Part shown: positions 1 to 11,281 of the stretch, piece by piece
Position numbering within the stretch: the stretch's first letter is position 1
How the letters are laid out: each line of letters begins with the position of its first letter
From: Chimonanthus salicifolius
Taxonomy: Eukaryota; Streptophyta; Magnoliopsida; Laurales; Calycanthaceae
Length of the DNA: 64,000 nt
Assembly (NCBI GenBank): GCA_013350335.1
Contig: CM023540.1
Span: forward strand, 53,878,905 to 53,942,904
Reading direction: 5' to 3'
Notes under the pieces: model-generated
Told to the model about the DNA's origin: nothing
Databases searched by the model: none
What the model saw: only the letters and a program-made list of their open reading frames with translations
Position numbers and translations under genes: made by a program

Positions 1-1407
1 TCCTTTTTTCTTCTCCTTGATTTTCGGCCAAGGTGTGGGCTTGATCCAATGATATCTCCAAGGTTTGGTTCGGCCAAGGTGTAGTAGGTTTGAGGGAGGG
101 AAAGGAGGAAGGAAAGGAAAAATCTTCTAAGTCTTGATCTTGAAGGTGTGATCGGCCAAGCTTAGGTTCTTCTCTTTTCTTCTAAGTTTATTTCTCTTCT
201 TTTGGTATTTGGAGAGAGGGGAGGACGGTTTGGAGAGTGAGTGAGAGATGGAGAGATGGAAATGAGATGGGGAATGGGATGGAGCCTTAGTCTTTTCCCA
301 TCTCAACTTTGGTTGCTTGGGTTACACTCCTCCATGATTCCATTTGACTAACCAACATGGGGGAGTATGGGCTTGCATGCCCTTAGTGGTGGTGGTTGGG
401 ATGATACCACCACCCATGCCAACGGTTTTGGGGGTCTAAGATGGGTGGTTTGGGTTTCCCATGATGTCCATTGACCAACCATCATGGGGAGGGGTATGGG
501 CTCTCATGCCTTAGTGGTGGTGGTTGGGATGATACCACCACCCCTTGCCAACGGTTTTGTGATGTCTTGGATGGGTGGTTTGGGTGGTTTCTATGAGATG
601 AAACCACTCATTGACTCACCCCTTTGACTCACCTATTTGACTCATTTGACTCACTTAATTATTTAATCAATTGGGTTTTTAACTTAGGTCACTTAATTTC
701 CTAATTTAAATCCCCTTTAATCTCCTTAATTTTTCTCCATGAATCCACCCATGGTTGACCAAGTCAACCATGGTGGCCGGCCCCACCAATTCCTTAGCCA
801 ACTCACCACCTCACTTGATGAGGTGGAGGTGGGTCCCATTCGATCATCCACCTTGATTTTGTTCTCACTTAACTTAGGTGATTTAAACCAATTAATTCCA
901 CTCAATTCACTTTGATCTTTCTTAATTCACCTTTGACTCACCCATGGTTGACCAAGTCAACCATGGTGGTCGGCCCCACCTATGTCTTGGTCCACACGCC
1001 ACCTCACTTGATGAGGTGGGGTTGGGCCCCACTAGACCATTAACACTTGGGTCATTCCAATTTAACTTAGGTGATTTTAATCACTTCAATCCACCCCATC
1101 TACTTGGATCATCATTGGACCCATGGCCCAATTAAATTCCACTTCCTACCCATTTACCCTAATGCTTAAATCATTTTGACCCATTGGGTCCCAAATGGGT
1201 ATTTGACCCAATTGACCATTCTTGACCGAATTAACCATCATTGACTCACTCAAATGAAACTAATCCAATCCATGGCCCATTGGACCATACTTGGGCCATT
1301 GTCCAAATTTTGATTCATTTACCATCCATTTCATCAAAATTCTAAATTTCCCTCATTAAAATAAATAATAGCCAACATATATATTGATTTCAAAATCCGC
1401 TATTACA
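1..1407 (-). mobile_element. LTR fragment G (Ty3/gypsy type), cut by window edge
   Basis: Right-hand piece of a minus-strand LTR. It ends at 1407 in CTATTACA, which read on the minus strand is the LTR start TGTAATAG. The sequence matches the solo LTR at 28925-32963 over its whole length, including the CT-rich block at 1-60, the 'CGGCCAAGG' leader, and two dyads seen in both: 749-773 and 942-966 (arms CCATGGTTGAC / GTCAACCATGG) and 806-826 and 999-1019 (arms CCACCTCA / TGAGGTGG). No ORF of note. The left end lies outside the window, so whether this is a solo LTR or part of a full element cannot be told. It interrupts element F. Confidence 0.8.
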
Positions 1408-1798
1408 TCCACCAACGGGTCGGTGAGAACGACTGGTCGAGCTGACAGTGAACTTAATTCTAATTTCAAAGTTCGCTTCCAATTCACAGTCCAGCTCCCT
1501 CTCTAGGATTTTTATGGTTTTACCATTTATTCAACTGAGCCTAGGAATGGTCCTCCTAAAATGTGGGTACCACGTAAAGTCATCTATGGCCAAATATCTG
1601 TTCTGATTGCCATACATGATGAGCTTCAATTTAGTGGAGCATGATCTTCACTCTTGATCACCTTGAGTCTTCAAGCTTCTGGCAAGTGCTTCTTCCCGAG
1701 TCATGGAATTGACAAACTTAGGGACTCGGCAAGCCGAGGCACTAGCATTACCAGATTTAGAGCAGTTAGTATCTTCGACATTTACCCATTCCTCCTCA

Positions 1799-2053
1799 TC
1801 AGAACTGTCTAACAACAGAAATCATTTCTGCTTCGGTTCTCAAGTTTTGTCCAGATTGAGACCTGAGATGATATCGATGGCTAGATCCAGTCCTAGGGGA
1901 AGGGATTTTCCTCAGAAGGATACTCTTAGGAGCAGAGCTTGATTCGGAAGTACCCTGCACGAACCAAGGTGATGTCCTGAGGAAATGGGAGCTGGATTTA
2001 GGGATTTTTCCAGTGGTCGAAGACTGAGATTTAGCAGCCTCCCTTTTTGACAT
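1799..2053 (-). CDS. Ser/Arg/Lys-rich ORF of element F, unidentified
   Basis: 84 codons from ATG at 2053. The product is basic and serine-rich, begins MSKREAAKSQ, and contains a YHLRSQ stretch. After its stop at 1799 a second minus-strand frame stays open from about 1815 to 1649, is acidic at first (SSDEEEWVNVED) and ends shortly after SLKTQGDQE, so the two may be one gene split by a frameshift. It sits about 2 kb inside the PBS of F, where a gag or first ORF would be expected. I do not recognise the family; no CCHC motif is present. It may equally be a chance ORF. Confidence 0.25.
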   Translation of the reverse strand: MSKREAAKSQSSTTGKIPKSSSHFLRTSPWFVQGTSESSSAPKSILLRKIPSPRTGSSHRYHLRSQSGQNLRTEAEMISVVRQF

Positions 2054-2421
2054 GGTTGCTTGGGAAGAGCTTCTTAAATAGTGGTCGGAAATAGGGGAGA
2101 GATGACCAAGGCTTACCCGACCACTAAATCTCACAAACACCATGACCAAGGCTTACCCTATGGTTTTCGGGAGAGAAATCTCTCTGAGAAGTCTTATCGA
2201 CTAGTCTAGGGCACGGGAGGCAAAAAGGAAATCGCAAGAGCTCAGTGGGAGAAAGAATGACGATTTTGAAATAATATGTCATTTTCGCAAAAAAGAGACC
2301 TTTTAACCACCCCTTTTGATTTTCCCACTTTTCTGACAGTCTTTTAATTTTCAACAGTATCGACATGTCTGTTCCTCCGACTACTCTATACTTCTACTTG
2401 GGCTTTAAAATTGAAGTATGC

Positions 2422-2422
<1 letters not shown>

Positions 2423-2458
<36 letters not shown>
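2423..2458. repeat. (TG)18 microsatellite
   Basis: Uninterrupted TG dinucleotide run of 36 bp within the internal region of F. Confidence 0.95.
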
Positions 2459-2460
<2 letters not shown>

Positions 2461-4098
2461 TGCAATGTTCATAGTTCATCATGCTTTACTTATACAATTT
2501 TAAATGGCAGTTTAAATACATACATTCACACATGTTCTGTGCCATTAGAAGATCAACACATCCTTTTGAAGGTAGGCACAAAACATGGATTGCGGATCTC
2601 TTTTCCTAGATCCAAACAAATCCAAGTACCTTGGGCGTATTTAATTTACTAATTCAAACATATTGCCTAAGTGTGTGATGTCATAAGATGCAACATCTCC
2701 AGGTTTTAACAAAGACAATGTGTCTATGAACATAGCTCATTCCACATAATCTGTAAAATAATGGATATTGGAATGAGACACTAAGCACACAAACCATACA
2801 TTCATTTCACATATTGAATACATTAATCATGCATACGGAAATCAACTATGATGCTACCCACATAGCTCTCATGCTTGTTATCATGCTATTACTCAAAACA
2901 TGATAAACACTTTACCATTCTTTCAAGCATACTCCAATGAGGTTCATTCATTGGAAAGAGCTGGTACATAAATGGATTATAGATAAGCTTATTTGATAAT
3001 TTTGATCCACACTTTTGGTAATTTATAACAAACCAAAAATCCATTTAAAGACATAGAGCATATTTCATTCCACAAGGGATTCACAAGTTTAAGAACTCGG
3101 AAAGAAACGACACTGTGTACGTGTACCATATCAGTTGTACTCACATACACACCATATACATGAGGTGATGCACTACCTGCATTCATTTCCTAAAGATGCA
3201 CAAATCACATGGCATATAAAATGAGATGAGATAAGTATATTGCAATACTTTAGTGCAGACCCACATGTACATACGTATATCTTACACTAGTTCAATCCAA
3301 CAATCAAACAAGAACATGGATTGAATGTAAGATACACATACGATTCCAAAAGCATGTTTCAAATGTGATACTCACGGTGGTATCCCTTCACACATTTGAA
3401 CATAAGTATTATGTGACTTGGAATCTAAGTCCACAATCCAGTGATGGCTTTATCAAATCTGATTTTATTATTGGGTGCCTTCCCATTTGACTTTGTGAAT
3501 CAAAACTCTAGATTTTGTACCATTATTTTGACCTTACCTAAGAGGCAAACATTCTTGGTACATGGCCTCATAGGATACATGGAGGTTTCCATCCTCACAA
3601 ATTTCCGTTAACCCATTCTCTTCTTCTCTAGAGTATTCAACTTAGACTTTTTCAATGGATGAACTTAGTTAGCCACCTATTCAGTACACAAATTCGTCAT
3701 GATAGGTGATGTCATCCATTGGGCTGGAAGAGGCAATTTTTCGTGGATTCTTTTAGCCTCTTTTGTTGTTTCATATCTTTTTAAATATCTGAAAAACATA
3801 TTATGAAACAACACTGATGAATGGTACTCGTGTTTGATTAAAGTGCATAGTCATTTCATCACTAGTCCAAGCCATTTGGTCTTTGGGCTGAGTGGTCATG
3901 GAAGTTGAAGGTCTATCAAATGCCTCTTCTATAGGCTTAGACTACTTACTATTTACCTATTTATAAACATATTTATGGATGAAAATGATTAAAGTTTTTC
4001 ATTACAAATGGAGGTTTGGAAATATCATGGCTTTCTCTCATAGCCATTGTTCTAACATGGATCAACTCGGATGGTTAGATCCTTTATGAAGAGCACGA

Positions 4099-4112
4099 GG
4101 CTTTGATACCAA
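4099..4112 (-). other. primer binding site of element F
   Basis: Minus strand reads TTGGTATCAAAGCC directly after the LTR end TTTCA. This is the usual plant initiator tRNA-Met PBS (TGGTATCAGAGCC) with one change, G to A. It fixes the strand of F and shows that the LTR to the right is its 5' LTR. Confidence 0.75.
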
Positions 4113-4113
4113 T

Positions 4114-5616
4114 TGAAAGTTCTCCCTTTCATACTAGAATACGATCGACCCTAGAATTTTGGGGGCGGGGGGGTGGGATGAACAGGTCAATCCCAGTTTC
4201 CATTGTGTTCACAAATTTCTTAATTGTTTAAAGTTTAAGTGCAGTGGAATAACAACATTAATCAAGAGATTTGTTTAGTGTGACAAATTGTTTATAATTT
4301 CTTAAATGATCACACGAAGTTTAGAACCCTTTGCATATTGCTTAATTATCTATGCTTATGCATAATGTATAAATAAAGATAATCAATTGCAAAGTGATGT
4401 GTGTTGAGAAGAGTGCTTAAAAACTAAAGCACGAACACACATTGATCAAACACCATAAGACCAAATTTATAGTGGTTCGGTTAGCCAACCTAAATCCACT
4501 GATAGGACTAGCTCAATCTTGAGCTATCCCAAATACACTAAGTGGGGACTTACACCCTCATAATTAGAGTAGGAATTCCACCTCACTCAATCGGCTGAGA
4601 ATTTCACCCACCACATGTAGAATAGGAATTACACATATTCATTTGGCTGGAAATTTCACCCACCACATGTGCCAGAGACTACGCTCTAGATATTTTATAG
4701 TGGTTCCGGAGCCAAGCCTCCTTAATCCACTTTCAGGGGATAAAGGTTTTAACAACGAAATTAAAACCAATAAGCATTTGCCTTTGAAGTTCTTTCTCAT
4801 TGATGTGTGTTTCTCCAAGGTCCACCCAATGTGTACCGACGCTCCGCCTTGTAGCCGTCGTATAGCAATCATAATTGCAAGGTGACTAGGAAATTAGTTC
4901 TACCAATATCTATGCTAGTTGTTTATCATTTCCTATCTCTCTCTCTCACAAAATCAATCCATATGATTGGTTGTATTAGATTTCCCAAGTGTAGGAACGA
5001 GAGAGAGAGTGATCCTTTTTGTTGGCCCTTGTTTAAGCTCACTGATAATGATGAGGGTTCAATGGATTTGCTAAAGTATGTCCAACTGGTTGCACAATGA
5101 TTGGTATTTATAGAGAAGGCAACGAGTTTTTTCGAGATAGTCCAGTGCCGATAGGTCGAGCGCACCAAGGGGTCGGTAACTCAAAATATTATCTTTCAAC
5201 TACCAGACCATAAAGCATTAAATACACTTTATAACAACACAATTTATATCTGACCAACAGGTTTGTGTTACCGATGGGTCGACAATCATGGCACCGAGAG
5301 GTCGGTCCATACGAGAACCTCAGTCTGGGGCAACACCATGCTGACATAGTTTAAAGTCCAGAAATGGTACTCCTGATCAATCTGTATTACTGATATGTCT
5401 GTTTTCTCGAGAGTCCCCCTAAGTTCTAAGTTCTAGAACTCATAAGTCTTTATTGAAGATTCGTTGGCCACGAGGGGTCGTTTCAGCCTTTCACCGAGGG
5501 GTCCGTGCATATGAAACTCTCGATCAAAGGCACACCCAAATGACAATTCTATGATCAATGACCTTTGTCAATCTGGCCAACCAGTCTTTGGCCACAATGG
5601 GTCGATCGTGTCTCCA
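4114..5616 (-). mobile_element. 5' LTR of element F
   Basis: Left end TGAAAGTTCTCCC abuts the PBS. The LTR has 'TATAGTGGTTCGG' and 'AATTTCACCCACCACATGT' duplicated blocks near 4470-4680, and in its right part a loosely repeated motif of the form CACGA-GGGGTCG (5160-5620). The right end is uncertain by about 25 bp: CTCCA at 5616 would give a TG start on the minus strand, but the next bases (CACGATGGGCCGAACC) fit both the F motif and LTR E. The LTR interrupts LTR E. No protein is encoded. Confidence 0.6.
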
Positions 5617-6012
5617 CGATGGGCCGAACCTATGATGTCCAACTTTCTAATTATATCAATTCCCATTCTTGAATCCATAAATCAAGGTTCCTTCCTTTTT
5701 TATCCAAAAGTCCATCATTAGAAACTTTCTAATTTAATAACCATCCTCCATGGGGTTCGGCCATACACCATGACCGAACCCTATGGTTCATGGTCTTCTC
5801 TTTAAAAAATCATTGATATTCCTCCATGGTTTTCATGATCTAATTGCATCTAAAACCATCAAACCTTCCATCCATTTAAATTAATTCATAAGTAACCTTT
5901 CCCATCATTTTCAATGATCTAAATACATGAACATAATTCCATATCTAATAATTCACAAATTAAATGGGTAATTTTCATATATATTAATAACTTGGAAAAC
6001 CAAGGTGTTACA
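5617..6012 (-). mobile_element. LTR fragment E, inserted in the RT-RNase H region of element A
   Basis: Nearly identical to the LTR piece K at 42885-43212 plus 44273-44347. It ends GGTGTTACA at 6012 (minus-strand start TGTAACACC) and breaks the A polyprotein just after the sequence KFEWS. Relative to K it lacks 1066 bp; the 6-bp string TCCATA occurs at both edges in K and once here (5938-5943). It carries one hairpin of the TTCGGCCAT class at 5754-5785. It is not the 3' LTR of A: its start sequence differs clearly from that of 8926-12411. Confidence 0.75.
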
Positions 6013-7599
6013 CGACCATTCAAACTTGACTCCTTTTTTAGTGAGTCGAGTAAGTGGAGATGCAATCTTGGAGAAGTCCATGATAAACTTCCTATAGTAA
6101 CCAGCCAATCCCAGGAAGCTACAGATCTCGATCACATTCTTCGGTGCTTTCTATTCTCTCACTACCGCCACCTTAGCCTGGTCCACGACTATACCTTTTG
6201 TTGATATAACATGCCCCAAGAAGTTAACATCAGATAGCCAAAATTCACACTTGCTTGCTTTGGCATATAGCTGGTTCTTCCTCAGGGTGTCCAGGACTAT
6301 CCGTAAATGTTCAGCATGTTCCTCCTGACTTTTGGAATAAATCAGGATGTCATCAATAAAAACAATCACAAACTTGTGCAAGAAAGGACGGAAGATCCTG
6401 TTTATTAGATCCATGAACACAGCCGGTGCATTGGTGAGTCCAAACGGCATGACTACATACTCATATAGTCCATACCGTGTCCTGAAGGCTATCTTCTCTA
6501 TGTCCTCATCCCTAACCCGGATTTGATGGTAGCCGAACATCAGATCAATCTTTGAGAAGTGGCTGGAAGCCCTAAGTTGATCGAATAGATCATCAATCCT
6601 GGGTAGAGGGTACTTGTTCCTGACAGTCAGCTGGTTCAATTTTCGGTAATCGACACACATCCGAAGTGTACCGTCCTTCTACTTCACAAATAACACAGGA
6701 GCTCCCCAAGATGATGTGTTGTGCCAGATGAATCCCAATCTGAGCAGTTCATCAATCTGTTTCTTTAGCTTGGACATCTCAGTTGGTGCCATCTAGTAAT
6801 GTGGTAACGACACTGGAGCAGTGCCAGGGTACAACTTGATCTCAAAATTAATCTCCCTCTGGGGTGGTAAACCAGGAAGTTCTGTTGGAAATACCTCCGC
6901 ATAGTCTTTCACTACTGCCGAAAGTTCAGCCACCGGTGCCTTGTCTAATCTGATACTAGTCAACACCAAGTGGTTCAACTCTTCATGCAATCTTCTTCTT
7001 ATAGGGATGCTCTGTCTTTCAGCATGTACCACATATCGTTTTCCCTCGGGTGACCAAAATATCACCCTGCGAAGATGGCAATCAATGTTGGCCTAAAAGC
7101 TAGCCAACCAGTCCATGCCAAAGATGATATCATACTCAGTCATATCGAGTACTAGATAGTTGAACTCAAATCTGAATCCAGTGAGTTCAATGTTCACTAC
7201 TATGCACATAAACCCCAATGATGTGTCTCCGACGGGGGATACAATAGTATGTGATGTGGATAGTTTTTGTACTAATGTACCAATAGCGGATATGAATGCA
7301 GCAGATACAAAGGAGTGGGATGCTCCAGAGTCAAATAATGCAAATGCATAGGAGCTACCGACTACTGCCATACCATGAATCAAGGAGTGATTCACTGCTG
7401 CTGGAGGAGTTAAGGTATATAGTCGTCCAGATCCTGCAGGGTTTGATGCCCGTCCCATCTGGTTGTATGCCCTGGCTCCTCTTGAATGAGCTGGTCTGGC
7501 TGGAGGACGAAAAGAACCCCTGGAATGAGAGGGTCTGCTAAGCTGTGGACAATCCTTCTTGAAATGACCCTGATGGTCACAATGGAAACAATTGCCCAC
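6013..7599 (-). pseudogene. element A zinc knuckle-protease-RT (pol), broken
   Basis: One minus-strand frame. Zinc knuckle CX2CX4HX4C at 7549-7590; retroviral-type aspartic protease motif DSGA at 7321-7332, followed by the IIFGMDWL motif; reverse transcriptase with [21 protein letters not shown] and the catalytic FIDD at 6349-6360; then FLGHV and the [12 protein letters not shown] motif. In-frame stops at 7093-7095, 6793-6795, 6679-6681 and 6151-6153; three fit Trp (TGG) to TAG or similar single changes when compared with element C. RT catalytic residues are intact, unlike in C. The frame ends abruptly at LTR E. Role when active: copying of element RNA into DNA in virus-like particles. Confidence 0.88.
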
Positions 7600-7639
7600 A
7601 ACTCGGGGAACCTGAGAGACTGATGCTGATGGGGAGGGC

Positions 7640-8506
7640 TGGTTGGGACGAAAGCCCCCTGTTGACCCAGTGGAAGGTGAGGGTCTCCAAAGTTAGGTCG
7701 AAACCTCTTGTTGGGACAAAATGTACCTCCCCCACTCTGACTTCGGTGGTTGTCCGTAGACCGCACTGTCTCGGCCATCTCCTGCTCCGCTATAATGGTT
7801 CGGCTGACTACCTCTGCCAGTGTAGGTGCTTTGAAGATGGTCACCTTGGCCCTAATGCTTGGTCGAAGGCCCCGTTCAAACTTACGGGCCCTTCGGTATT
7901 CTGTGTCCACCATATACAATGCATAACAAGACAGACAGAGGAACTCTTGATGGTACTCCGCCACCGTCATGGTGCCTTGCACCAAAGATAGGAACGCTTG
8001 GGTTTGGCGCTCCTTCTCCTCCTTGGGGAAGTAGTGGTCCAAAAACATAGCTGAGAACTGCTCCCATATCATTGTAGTCCTTTCCCCTTCTGGAATGAGT
8101 ACTTGCTGTCGCTCTATCACCTCCCACCATTTACCGGCATCATCAATCAGTTGTGAGGTAGCCAGTACTATCTTGTCTTCATGACTCTAGATCTTTAGTA
8201 GGGTCAAGATCTGAGTAATTTTTCTCAACCAGTTTTCTGCTCCGTCAGGCCCTTCTGTCCCTTTGAAGTAAGGGGGACGCTGCTGCTGGAAATCCCTGAC
8301 CATCCTCCTATCATTTTCGTCGCTGGTGGTTGTATTTCCATTGATGTGCTGTTGAAGAACAGAAGTGACCACCGCTTGGACCAAGTTTTGTAGTTCGGGA
8401 GGTACCACGAGTATGTTCACACTATATTGTTCCTCGTCCTGATGAGATTGTTGCACCTCCTCTTAATCCACATGTGGATTTTGTCGGGTCCTGTCCTCGG
8501 AGGCAT
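7640..8506 (-). pseudogene. element A gag, frameshifted
   Basis: Structural capsid protein gene. The likely start is ATG at 8506 (MPPRTGPDK). The frame changes before 8456, where the conserved N-terminal part (PPELQNLVQAVVTSVLQQ, then FQQQRPPYFKG and ENWLRKI) is found. A stop lies at 8187; the capsid core WEQFSAMFLDHYFPKEEKE, GTMTVAEY and YRRARKFERGL follow to about 7700. A further one-base shift before the zinc knuckle moves the rest to another frame. So at least two frameshifts and one stop separate it from a working gag. Confidence 0.82.
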
Positions 8507-8911
8507 TTTCCTAAGTCATTGAAAAACATCGTTGACTTAGTTTTCTCGTGAAGTTTGTGTTTTCACATTTTGGGGAAATTACCAAATAAGCACTCTTTGT
8601 ATTTCTTTGTTTTTGGGGAAATTTCCTAAGTATCCAGTGTTTGTTTCTCAATTTTGGGGATATCGGGGAAATATCTCCTAATTTGCTATGTTTGATAAAT
8701 ACAATTTATAGTGACTGTACTTCATTTTCTATCATTCCTTTTTTGTCAAGTGTTGCTCTCAGATTGAATGTTTCAGTCTGAGTCTAACGAAGTAAATTAA
8801 TCCAGCCCCCTTGCAGTGGACTCCAAAGAGTCGGTCAGTTGGGATTCTTATCAGTCAGTGAGACATGATACCATCTTGATCTTGCTTCAAAAGATTCATT
8901 CTTCTAGTTTC

Positions 8912-8923
8912 GCTCTAATACCA
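8912..8923 (-). other. primer binding site of element A
   Basis: Minus strand reads TGGTATTAGAGC, one change from the initiator tRNA-Met PBS TGGTATCAGAGC, two bases inside the LTR end (TTACAGT). It defines 8926 as the inner edge of the 5' LTR. Confidence 0.85.
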
Positions 8924-10088
8924 ACTGTAACGCCCTGCCCTTTTTTCACTCGCCAAAAATCAAAGTTGATTTCTTTTTTCTTTTTTTAAAATAAAGAACG
9001 AGAGAGCAGGAGCGTCACGATGCGAGCTAAGTCCAAGTTTCCAAAGCCCAATCCTTAACTGGCCAACCATACATGCGTGTGGACCAAGTCCACTAAAAAC
9101 AGTTCACACGTATTCAAGTTAAACATGCAGAATAATTCATATATGCGGAATTATAATAGAATAATAATTCTATTCCATTTTAGATAGCAAGGTAGTCTAT
9201 CACTTATCAATAATAAATTAACATTCAAACCATAGCAAATAATCTACATTATTACAGTCCCAAATGCTAGCTACTCAAATTACATTGTCCATGAGTAACT
9301 TAAATAAAATGAAACTAAAAACATCCAAGCTCCTAAGCTTGGCTTGGCTCCGATCATGTTCTTTGTTCCGTCCATCTCCTGTGTCATCAACTAAGATAGA
9401 AGTAGGGCGTTAGACAAAGCGCCCAGTAGGTACGCCAAGTAGGGTCAATACATGGTTAGTACAAAAATCACATAGATAACATAATATCAAAAACATGCAA
9501 GTCATGCCATGATATGGGTGTCATATGCCATGAGTCCCACCCATCAGCCATATCACCAACACATAGTATCCTCTTGATGGAAACTCCTCATCAAGGTATC
9601 CCCGCAATTGCCTTACGGACGCCCCGATGAAGTGTGGATCTCCGGTTACCAATCAATTATACATCCCTCTCGATGGAAAATGCACATCGAGGTACCCTCA
9701 CGAATGCCTTACGGTCGCCCCGACGGAGCGTGGGTCTCCGGTTACATTTCATCCCTCCCATGACATGCATAAGATGCAAGTGCAACATGCAATGTAATAA
9801 TACAAATCATAGCATTTAAAACCCCTCATAAGTCATAACATTTGATACCAAAATAATTCAAGTAAAACATTCATATTTACATAATCCATGGTTTTCAACA
9901 TGGTAGGAATCCTACCAATGACCAACTAATGTGTCCTTGCGTTTTTGTCCGAAAACTGCTCACCGATCATGTCAAGCCGATCGTACGCCGCTTGTGAGAT
10001 CATGTTACCTTATTACATATCAATAAATCAAACCCATGTTCCATTTGATTTCCCACCATGTTTAAGTCCACAAACATGCCTTAGTGGA

Positions 10089-11281
10089 GTTCGGCCATAC
10101 AACATGGCCGAACCTCACTCACTTGGTTTTGGGTCCAAGATCATGCCATCTTTGATTCATTAATCCACATACACATAGGTTAATCATCTAACACTAATAA
10201 AACACTAAGTCCACAAAAATTTCTCCATGGGGTTCGGCCGAACCCATGGCCGAACCCATGGCCCATCATTTTCCATGATTCAATCATACACTTAGGTCAC
10301 TTATACATACCTAGATCCAAAAACATGATCCAGGGGATTCGGCCATACACCATGGCCAAACCCATGGTCCTTTAATTTCACCATTTGGCCATTCTTTCCT
10401 TCCATAGGTAATCACTCCTTTTATTTACACATACCTAAGTCCATAACTGACCCATAAACATAGATCTATAATTAAATCCTCCATTTCCTTGCTTAATCAT
10501 CCATTCATTTAAACATGCATGCATAGATCCATAATGTCCATAAAATGGTTCATGGGGTTTGGCCATACACCATGGCCGAACCCATGATGTCTCATTTCCC
10601 ATCTTCTCCTTTAAATCATTTATAATCTTAGGTCCATAAACAAAGTCCCTTTATGAGGGGTTTAATCATACAATAATATTTCTCCATGGGGTTCGGCCAT
10701 ACAACATGGCCGAACCCATGGTCCTTGGTTCTTCCTTATTTTCTCATTTCAAGTTTATCATTTACAGCATGTAAACCTTATTTAAAGTCACTAACATATT
10801 TGCATGATTTTCATCCTTTACCACTCATTAACATTTACCAACATCCATCCATCATTCTCACCCTTAAAAACCTTTAAACATCAATAATCTCCCTCCATGG
10901 GGTTCGGCCATACAACATGGCCGAACCCATGGTCCAAGGTTCTTCACCATTATAACATTTTAGATCATGCTTCGCAACATTTAAGACCTACTTAGAATCA
11001 CCAATAATCACCAACATACATCCATTTAAACCTTTTAAAATCCTTAACACCTTTCCATGGGGTTCAGCCATACAACATGGCCGAACCCTATGGTTCATCA
11101 CTTTCTCTTAAAAATCATATAACCAAGATTTGATCCTTTGATGGTTCTCATAAATAAACTTAGGGTTTGGCCATACAAGGGCCAAACCATGATTCTTGAT
11201 CATTCACCATTTCCTACATGGGACATGCATAAGGTCCTTAGCTATAACAAGATTAGGGTTCGGCCATGCAATGGCCGAACC
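10089..11281. repeat. hairpin array: nine TTCGGCCAT/ATGGCCGAA dyads in LTR A
   Basis: Nine short inverted repeats spaced about 90-215 bp apart: 10089-10113, 10226-10262, 10333-10363, 10552-10585, 10684-10721, 10895-10932, 11055-11093, 11164-11188, 11257-11281. Typical arms are GGTTCGGCCAT and ATGGCCGAACC around a loop such as ACACC or ACAAC; most are flanked by CCATGG on the left and CCATGG on the right, lengthening the stem to about 16 bp with one bulged G. The unit at 11164 has changed in both arms (TTTGGCC / GGCCAAA) and still pairs. The same array occurs in the other LTRs of this type. Confidence 0.9.

Larger units (their letters stand above)
1408..4113 (-). mobile_element. internal region of element F, family not identified
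   Basis: Lies between LTR fragment G and an LTR with a recognisable minus-strand PBS at 4099-4112, so it should be the leader and first coding part of F, read right to left. I see no gag zinc knuckle, protease or RT motif. 2460-4098 is AT-rich with no ORF over about 80 codons. The only coding-like stretch is 1649-2053. The right edge is firm (PBS next to LTR); the left edge is the insertion point of G. Superfamily (Copia or gypsy) is not decided by what is visible. Confidence 0.45.
6013..8925 (-). mobile_element. element A internal region (chromovirus-like Ty3/gypsy), 3' part missing
   Basis: Minus-strand internal region running from PBS (8912-8923) through leader (8507-8911), gag, zinc knuckle, protease and RT to the first codons after RT, where LTR E interrupts it. 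RNase H, integrase and the 3' LTR of A are not in the window; they may lie further left beyond E, F and G. Protein similarity to element C is high throughout, so A and C belong to closely related families. Its right boundary at 12411 lies within the integrase C-terminus of element D. Confidence 0.85.

Noticed and set aside
5617..6012. LTR fragment E as the 3' LTR of element A
   Set aside because: Its start sequence differs clearly from the A 5' LTR and is nearly identical to K; it also cuts the pol frame right after RT, as an insertion would.
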